A stretch of 19,671 nucleotides of DNA from an uncultured Collinsella sp. Lineage in GTDB: Bacteria > Actinomycetota > Coriobacteriia > Coriobacteriales > Coriobacteriaceae. Made by a program: the position numbers and the translations under genes. Location: the NCBI GenBank assembly GCA_902494585.1, contig CABUUD010000026.1, positions 1-19,671 of the forward strand, given 5' to 3'. Below the pieces are notes generated by a model that worked only from the letters and a program-made list of their open reading frames with translations, ran no database searches and was not told the origin of the DNA. Below are positions 15,646-19,671 of the stretch, one piece after another; the stretch's first letter is position 1, and each line of letters begins with the position of its first letter.

Positions 15646-15784
15646 TTCCGATACACTCCAAGCACAGCCTAATCGCTTTGGCCAGCACGGCATCTGCCTC
15701 GCCACGCATAACGCCAAAGCACACCATGGCAATTCCGACGATCAACAAAGCGACCTGTACCACGGGTTTTACCGCTTTGAACAA
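15638..15784 (-). CDS. Small CD1871A-like CXXC membrane protein
   Basis: A 48-aa gene too short for ordinary callers. One hydrophobic helix (VVQVALLIVGIAMVCFGVM) is followed by RGEADAVLAKAIRLCLECIGIG at the end. The terminal CLECIGIG and the preceding RGE-x-x-x-V-L-x-K-A spacing match the CD1871A family of CXXC-motif proteins, which are found beside NapH-like ferredoxins and TlpA proteins in Clostridia and Coriobacteriia. The biochemical role is unknown; a CxxC near the membrane suggests electron or thiol relay. The TTG at 15784 is chosen because AAAGGAG (15799-15793) sits 8 nt upstream; a GTG at 15793 overlaps that site. Its end overlaps the polyferredoxin start by 8 bp. The codons CTG/TTG and GGC/GCC usage resemble its neighbours. 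Confidence 0.82.
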   Translation of the reverse strand: MFKAVKPVVQVALLIVGIAMVCFGVMRGEADAVLAKAIRLCLECIGIG

Positions 15785-15800
15785 CCTGACCACTCCTTTC

Positions 15801-15850
15801 GTTACGCGACCATTGGACCATATCGGCTATAAAATCCGTGTTAAGCGCGA
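15801..15850. promoter_or_regulatory. Shared divergent regulatory gap with two GTTA(A)GCG-like words
   Basis: Between the redox operon and the response regulator, GTTACGCGA (15801-15809) and GTTAAGCGCGA (15840-15850) recur in the same orientation 39 bp apart. TATAAAAT (15828-15835) is a possible -10 for the plus-strand regulator gene but has no good -35. OmpR-type regulators bind direct repeats, so these words are candidate binding sites. Two imperfect copies alone are weak evidence. Confidence 0.25.
15817..15844 (-). promoter_or_regulatory. Candidate promoter of the redox operon
   Basis: On the minus strand TTAACA (15844-15839) and TATGGT (15822-15817) are separated by 16 nt, matching the -35 and -10 consensus at 5 and 4 of 6 bases. 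The predicted start of transcription is near 15809, giving a short leader ahead of the AAAGGAG site. The element lies in the gap shared with the divergent response regulator, so both could be controlled from here. Confidence 0.4.
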
Positions 15851-15874
15851 TTTGAAATGTGCAAGGAGACTGTT

Positions 15875-16549
15875 ATGCGTATTTTGATCGTCGAGGACGA
15901 GCAGGCGCTGTGTGACGCAATCGCGCGCAGCTTGCGAAACTTGGCGTACAGCGTCGACTGCTGTCACGACGGACAGGAGGCGCTCGACCTACTGGACGTT
16001 GAGACCTTCGACCTCGTGGTACTCGACCTCAACCTTCCCCGTATCGACGGCATGACCGTGCTCAGGGAACTTAGGAAAACTGACTGCGAGACCAAGGTAC
16101 TGATTCTGTCCGCACGCGGCGAAGTATCCGATAAAGTCGCCGGACTCGATGCCGGCGCCAACGATTACCTCACCAAGCCGTTTCATCTGGACGAGCTTGC
16201 GGCAAGGATCCGCAGCCTTACCCTCAGACGCTTTACACAAAGCGACATAGTTTTAACCTGCGGAAAGCTCCGCTTTGACACCAAGGCGCGCATCGCTTCC
16301 GTGGACAGCGAGGCTCTATCTCTTACACGCAAGGAAACGGGAATCTTGGAATACCTGATGCTTAATCAGGGGCGTCCGATAAGTCAAGAGGAGCTTATCG
16401 AGCACGTTTGGGATAGCAGCGTGAACAGCTTTAGCAACGCAACCCGCGTTCATATCTCGTCACTCCGCAAAAAGCTGCGTGGCGCATTGGGATACGACCC
16501 GATTCGCAATCGGATTGGAGAGGGCTACGTTATGGAGGATAGCGAATGA
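15875..16549 (+). CDS. OmpR/PhoB-family response regulator
   Basis: A 224-aa two-domain regulator. The receiver domain (1-115) begins MRILIVEDEQ, with phospho-acceptor D51 in VVLDLNLPRIDG and the conserved Lys in YLTKPFHLDE. The winged-helix domain (about 128-222) has LSLTRKETGILEYLMLN and VHISSLRKKL. It should activate or repress a promoter once phosphorylated by the kinase encoded next, whose ATG overlaps this gene's stop by 4 bp (ATGA). The ATG at 15875 is preferred to that at 15857 because AAGGAG sits 6 nt upstream. It lies back to back with the redox operon, about 90 nt apart, so control of that operon is a reasonable inference. Confidence 0.92.
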   Translation: MRILIVEDEQALCDAIARSLRNLAYSVDCCHDGQEALDLLDVETFDLVVLDLNLPRIDGMTVLRELRKTDCETKVLILSARGEVSDKVAGLDAGANDYLTKPFHLDELAARIRSLTLRRFTQSDIVLTCGKLRFDTKARIASVDSEALSLTRKETGILEYLMLNQGRPISQEELIEHVWDSSVNSFSNATRVHISSLRKKLRGALGYDPIRNRIGEGYVMEDSE

Positions 16550-17697
16550 AAAGGCTTTCGCTGCAATGGCGCATAACGATTATGACAGCACTGCTCACGT
16601 GTGCAGCATGCGTGCTGACGAACTGCCTGGTCGGCTATACGGGCATGCGCTACATGGATGCCATCGGCAGTAACATCTCGGCCTTTAACGCAACCGGCGA
16701 AGATTCGCCCCAGGCGTTCGACCCGACGAAAGCGGTCCCCGATGACAGGGTCACGATCGTCGTAAACGACGCACAGGAGTCTTTTGGCACGACAACCTGG
16801 TACATCACGGCTGGAGTCACACTCCTTGGCGGCGTGCTGGCATACTTTGTGAGCGGTCGTGCGCTCAAACCGCTACGGGCTTTTGCCGCCCAGGTTGAGC
16901 GTGTGCAGCCTGACAACCTAAGCGAAATCAGACTCAGTGAAGATGTGCCCACCGAGCTACAGCGATGCAGCGCCTCTTTCAACGACATGATCGCCCGTCT
17001 TGGCGAAGGGTTCTCTGCACAGCGTCAGTTTACCGGCAACGCCGCACACGAGCTGCGCACCCCGCTCGCCCTTATGCAAGCACAGATTGAACTATTCATC
17101 TCCGAGCACTCCTGTTTGCAACCCGAAACAGCCGAGCTGCTCGGCCTGCTACAAGAACAAACCGAGCGCATGTCTCGAATGACCAAGGTATTGCTCGAGA
17201 TGAGTGAGCTCCGCAGCGTTCCTTGCGAGGACGATGTGGAACTTGGTCCCTTGTCCGAAGAGGTCCTCACCGACCTTGCGCCACTTGCCGAAAATAAGGG
17301 CATAGCCCTCAATTGTGCTGGAGACGCTTTAGTAATCGGGAGCGACACGCTCCTCTATCGGCTAGTGTTTAACCTGGTCGAAAATGCCATCCGTTACAGC
17401 CGCACCGGCTCGACTGTCAACGTCTCCATCAGCGACAGCGACAGCCACGTGCTCCTGCGAGTCAAAGATGAGGGCCCGGGAATACCCAAGCAGTACCGAG
17501 AGAGCATCTTCCAGCCGTTCTTTCGTATAGACAAATCCCGCAGCAGGGCATACGGCGGCGCAGGACTCGGACTAGCGCTTGTTTGGGAGATTGCAGCGCT
17601 TCACGGTGGCACGGTAGGGGTCGAAGCAAGTTCCGAGAACGGGACTACCATGCTCGTAACCCTTCCAAAACGATCCGCAGCGTTAACCGAGCAGTAA
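16546..17697 (+). CDS. Sensor histidine kinase partner of the response regulator
   Basis: A 383-aa membrane kinase. TM1 (about 11-31) contains C19, C22 and C27, a CxxC pattern within the helix. An extracytoplasmic loop of about 55 residues (about 32-85) lacks cysteines and any recognised domain. TM2 spans about 86-105. A HAMP-like linker (ALKPLRAFAAQVERV) leads to the HisKA domain with H168 in AAHELRTPLALMQ. The HATPase domain carries the N box (LVENAIRYS), DEGPGIP and GGAGLGLAL. It probably phosphorylates D51 of the upstream response regulator. The signal is unknown; the intramembrane cysteines and redox neighbours hint at a thiol or electron-state signal, but this is speculative. The ATGA overlap shows coupling with the regulator gene. 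Confidence 0.92.
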   Translation: MKRLSLQWRITIMTALLTCAACVLTNCLVGYTGMRYMDAIGSNISAFNATGEDSPQAFDPTKAVPDDRVTIVVNDAQESFGTTTWYITAGVTLLGGVLAYFVSGRALKPLRAFAAQVERVQPDNLSEIRLSEDVPTELQRCSASFNDMIARLGEGFSAQRQFTGNAAHELRTPLALMQAQIELFISEHSCLQPETAELLGLLQEQTERMSRMTKVLLEMSELRSVPCEDDVELGPLSEEVLTDLAPLAENKGIALNCAGDALVIGSDTLLYRLVFNLVENAIRYSRTGSTVNVSISDSDSHVLLRVKDEGPGIPKQYRESIFQPFFRIDKSRSRAYGGAGLGLALVWEIAALHGGTVGVEASSENGTTMLVTLPKRSAALTEQ

Positions 17698-17765
17698 AAC
17701 GAAAGGGGTCCCAAGCAACAGGAGTACAATTGCTGCTATTGTTGCCAGCTGTTGGGAGATGGAAG

Positions 17766-18770
17766 ATGGACTGCGATGGCTACCCATGCGTTCCCATGCC
17801 GTTGATGTGCACTGCCTTTGTGCCGGGGCAGATTGACGCTGCGGTTGCAGGCATTTCCGACCCCGATTCACGCACCATCGCCACGGCAGAAGCGCTGTAC
17901 TTTCGCGGACAGGCCGCCCTCGCTGCCAAGACGGCGCGTCCCTATCTTGACGCCACCGATTCCGCGCTGCGCTATTCCGCATGCTTTATCTGCGGATACG
18001 CCAGTCTGTCGCTCAACCGTATCGCCGACGCCCGCCGTTGTCTTGCGGGCATCCTTGATACGCCAACTGACGAGGAATCACCCGCCGTCCACGCCACGCA
18101 TATCCTGTTCGCCTCGGCCGCAAGCGTCCTGTTGCACTTGTCTTCCCCGTATTCTGCCGAAGAGTTTTATCCGCTTGCGGCGCATCTGCCCGAAGGCCTG
18201 CGCCTGTTCGCCAGCTACGTGATGGCGCATGCCCTGTACCTGCGCGGCGAATATGGCCGCAGTCTGGGCATGGCGGAAAACGCCCTGATCATGAAACAGG
18301 GGAGCTATCCGATCTCGGAACTGTTCCTGCACCTGGCAGCTTCCATGGCGTGCATGAGCCTCAAGGACATCGACGCCGCAAAAACGCACTTCGGAGTTGC
18401 TTGGAACATTGCGCGTCCCGACGGCCTTATCGAGCTCATTGGCGAGCATCACGGCCTTTTACAGGGGCTTATCGAGGCATGCCTAAAAACGCAATACCCT
18501 GACGACTTCGCGCGCATCATCGAGATCACGTACCGCTTCAGCTACGGCTGGCGGCGCATCCACAACCCCGATTCGGGCGAGGACGTGGCCGACGATCTAA
18601 CGACCACGGAATTCACCATGGCCATGCTCGCCTGTCGTGGGTGGACCAACGCCGAAATCGCACGCCATATGGGTGTGTCGCCGGGCACCGTCAAAAATCG
18701 CCTATCAGGAGTGTATGCCAAGCTTGGCATCGGCACACGCGCCGAGCTGGTTGCCCACATGTTGCGCTAG
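17766..18770 (+). CDS. LuxR-type transcription factor with TPR-like N-terminal region
   Basis: A 334-aa protein. The final about 60 residues form a GerE/LuxR helix-turn-helix (TEFTMAMLACRGWTNAEIARHMGVSPGTVKNRL, then YAKLGIGTRAEL). The long N-terminal region is alpha-helical and looks like TPR-type repeats (AEALYFRGQAALAAKTARPY, VMAHALYLRGEYGRSLGMAENALI, LAASMACMSLKDIDAAKTHFG), as in MalT/LuxR-type regulators, but no NTPase Walker motif is visible. It has no receiver domain, so it is not a response regulator of the preceding kinase. The ATG at 17766 follows GGGAG by 8 nt; the open frame reaches back to 17583 but only overlaps the kinase gene there. A TACAAT (17725-17730) lies in the gap, without a clear -35. 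It may regulate the exported protein gene that follows. Confidence 0.87.
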   Translation: MDCDGYPCVPMPLMCTAFVPGQIDAAVAGISDPDSRTIATAEALYFRGQAALAAKTARPYLDATDSALRYSACFICGYASLSLNRIADARRCLAGILDTPTDEESPAVHATHILFASAASVLLHLSSPYSAEEFYPLAAHLPEGLRLFASYVMAHALYLRGEYGRSLGMAENALIMKQGSYPISELFLHLAASMACMSLKDIDAAKTHFGVAWNIARPDGLIELIGEHHGLLQGLIEACLKTQYPDDFARIIEITYRFSYGWRRIHNPDSGEDVADDLTTTEFTMAMLACRGWTNAEIARHMGVSPGTVKNRLSGVYAKLGIGTRAELVAHMLR

Positions 18771-18790
18771 CGGCAGATTGCCCGTCGTAT

Positions 18791-18820
18791 CGAAAGCGCT
18801 CCGGGGGCCTGGCGCTTTCG
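18791..18820. terminator. Hairpin after the LuxR gene, terminator-like
   Basis: CGAAAGCGC (18791-18799) pairs perfectly with GCGCTTTCG (18812-18820) around a 12-nt GC-rich loop, 20 nt past the LuxR stop. No T-run follows on the plus strand, so it may attenuate rather than fully end transcription, or be only a structured spacer. Confidence 0.4.
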
Positions 18821-18926
18821 CACGCTCAAATTGGACATTTTGGCCATCGAACGGCACTACCGTGACAGGATGCCTTCTCGCAAAATTGGATTATTTCCAC
18901 CGATACCTGCGGGATGGGAGCCAAAG

Positions 18927-19571
18927 ATGCTTGATCGCCGTTCGTTACTTGTTGCCGGAGTGTCCTCGCTGGCGAGCATTATGTTGCCGCGCGTGCCGGG
19001 AAGCGCAAACGCCTTCATATTGTCGTTCGTGGCCACCGAAGCCTATGCCGACGAAAAAGACCCCTTCAGGGTGCTCGTTCTCTCGCGCACCATGTTCGGT
19101 GTGGTCGTGGTCGACGTCGCCAACAAGAATATGCCCATCAAGGGAGCCCAGGTCACGCTCGCGTCGCGTTATGCCGCGGGCAAGCAGCTCTCCGCCACTA
19201 CCGACGACGAAGGCACGGCCATCTTTGAGATCGCACCGCTTTCGGAAGGCTACGTGGACGAGGCAACGCTTCTCGACGCGTACGACTTTAACGGCGGCAT
19301 CTCCATTAGCATGGCGGGCTACCGCGATGTCGAGATTCCCCTCGCGCGTGTCCAAGGCGGCACCGCCATTACCGCACCCACACGTCCGCTCTCCGATGGC
19401 GAGCCGTACTTTCGCCAGCTCACATTCGATGAATGGGACATCCAGTACGCCGACGCTACGTTCATGGCATTGCCGAAGGACGACGCCGGAAACGACCAAC
19501 CCGACACGCACGCCTTTACCGTGCAGGCACATCTGCCACAGGGTGGACAGGCAACGCTGCACATCAACTAG
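18927..19571 (+). CDS. Exported protein with Tat-type signal and Ig-like (CnaB/carboxypeptidase-regulatory-like) region, ending at an in-frame TAG
   Basis: A 214-aa open frame. It starts MLDRRSLLVAGVSS, a twin-arginine-like n-region and hydrophobic core, and a signal-type stretch continues to about ATEAYADE (residue 43). The mature part includes FGVVVVDVANKNMPIKGAQVTL and LSATTDDEGTAIFEIAPL, the usual pattern of a CnaB or carboxypeptidase-regulatory-like beta-sandwich, so a cell-surface or secreted protein is likely. The ATG at 18927 has GGGAG 6 nt upstream; the open frame extends back to 18831 but its extra residues resemble nothing. The TAG at 19569-19571 is followed in the same frame by coding-like sequence to the window end, so this may be a disrupted longer gene. 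No anchor motif is visible before the stop. Confidence 0.7.
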   Translation: MLDRRSLLVAGVSSLASIMLPRVPGSANAFILSFVATEAYADEKDPFRVLVLSRTMFGVVVVDVANKNMPIKGAQVTLASRYAAGKQLSATTDDEGTAIFEIAPLSEGYVDEATLLDAYDFNGGISISMAGYRDVEIPLARVQGGTAITAPTRPLSDGEPYFRQLTFDEWDIQYADATFMALPKDDAGNDQPDTHAFTVQAHLPQGGQATLHIN

Positions 19572-19671
19572 GTAATGCCCGCCACGGGCAGCTCGCCCGA
19601 AACCGTCACACAGATTGGCCAAGTCAAGGCCAGCGCATCGGGCGCGGATAATCTGGCGACGTTCACGCTCA
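19572..19671 (+). pseudogene. In-frame continuation of the 18927 gene beyond the TAG, partial
   Basis: After the TAG the same frame reads on for 33 codons to the window edge without a stop: VMPATGSSPETVTQIG and then QVKASASGADNLATFTL. Composition and beta-strand-like patterning resemble the upstream Ig-like protein. The ATG at 19575 has no Shine-Dalgarno sequence, so an independent gene is less likely than an interrupted one. It may be a nonsense-mutated remnant, a stop-codon readthrough tail or a separate translationally coupled gene; the data here cannot decide. Confidence 0.45.

Noticed and set aside
15645..15732. Longer polyferredoxin starting at ATG 15732
   Set aside because: The extra 29 residues are an out-of-frame reading of the small CXXC gene and lack a proper ribosome binding site.
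17583..17765. N-terminal extension of the LuxR gene
   Set aside because: It overlaps the end of the kinase gene in another frame and has no family similarity; ATG 17766 has a ribosome binding site.
18637..19575. Plus-strand 312-codon open frame
   Set aside because: It runs through the LuxR helix-turn-helix and the exported protein in a different frame, with Ser/Arg/Pro-rich shadow composition.

Overview
The window is about 19.7 kb of moderately GC-rich, densely coding bacterial DNA. It looks like chromosome from a gut Coriobacteriia, most likely Collinsella or a close relative. That placement is inferred from gene style, short GGGAC/GTCCC intergenic hairpins and gene content; no rRNA or other marker gene is present. 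There is no rRNA, tRNA, CRISPR array, transposase or phage gene.

Layout. 1-608 (minus): the start of a LOG-family protein, preceded by a small two-TM potassium channel. 806-3610 (plus): a large hybrid sensor kinase with two solute-binding-type sensor domains. 3649-4131 (plus): an FMN-binding PPOX-fold protein. 4227-6291 (minus): a MalY/PatB-type C-S lyase/aminotransferase and the tRNA methyltransferase TrmO, which may be leaderless. 6433-7557 (plus): a regulator fusing an XRE helix-turn-helix, a zinc ribbon and a TipAS drug-binding domain, followed by a glutaredoxin-like protein. 7622-8581 (minus): a tRNA-dihydrouridine synthase. 8827-9960 (plus): an unrecognised three-TM protein. 10003-10187: a 185-bp near-perfect palindrome in a convergent gap. 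10233-13487 (minus): a very large one-piece MacB/FtsX-type ABC exporter.

13742-15784 (minus) is a compact redox operon: a 48-codon protein ending in CLECIGIG (CD1871A-like), a NapH-like polyferredoxin membrane protein and a TlpA-like thioredoxin lipoprotein. The first two genes overlap by 8 bp and both appear to use TTG starts. Back to back with it, 15875-17697 (plus), lies an OmpR-type response regulator with its histidine kinase, a good candidate controller. 17766-18770 encodes a LuxR-type regulator, and 18927-19571 a Tat-type exported protein. The last gene stops at an in-frame TAG, but its frame continues with coding-like sequence to the window edge.

The most interesting points are the divergent redox operon and two-component pair (with a CxxC inside the kinase's first membrane helix), the palindrome, the recurrent GGGAC/GTCCC hairpins, the XRE-zinc ribbon-TipAS fusion, the short repeats in the ABC exporter and the apparent nonsense codon at the right edge. 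No gene cluster here can be called a new system with confidence. The redox module is the best candidate for uncharacterised biochemistry.
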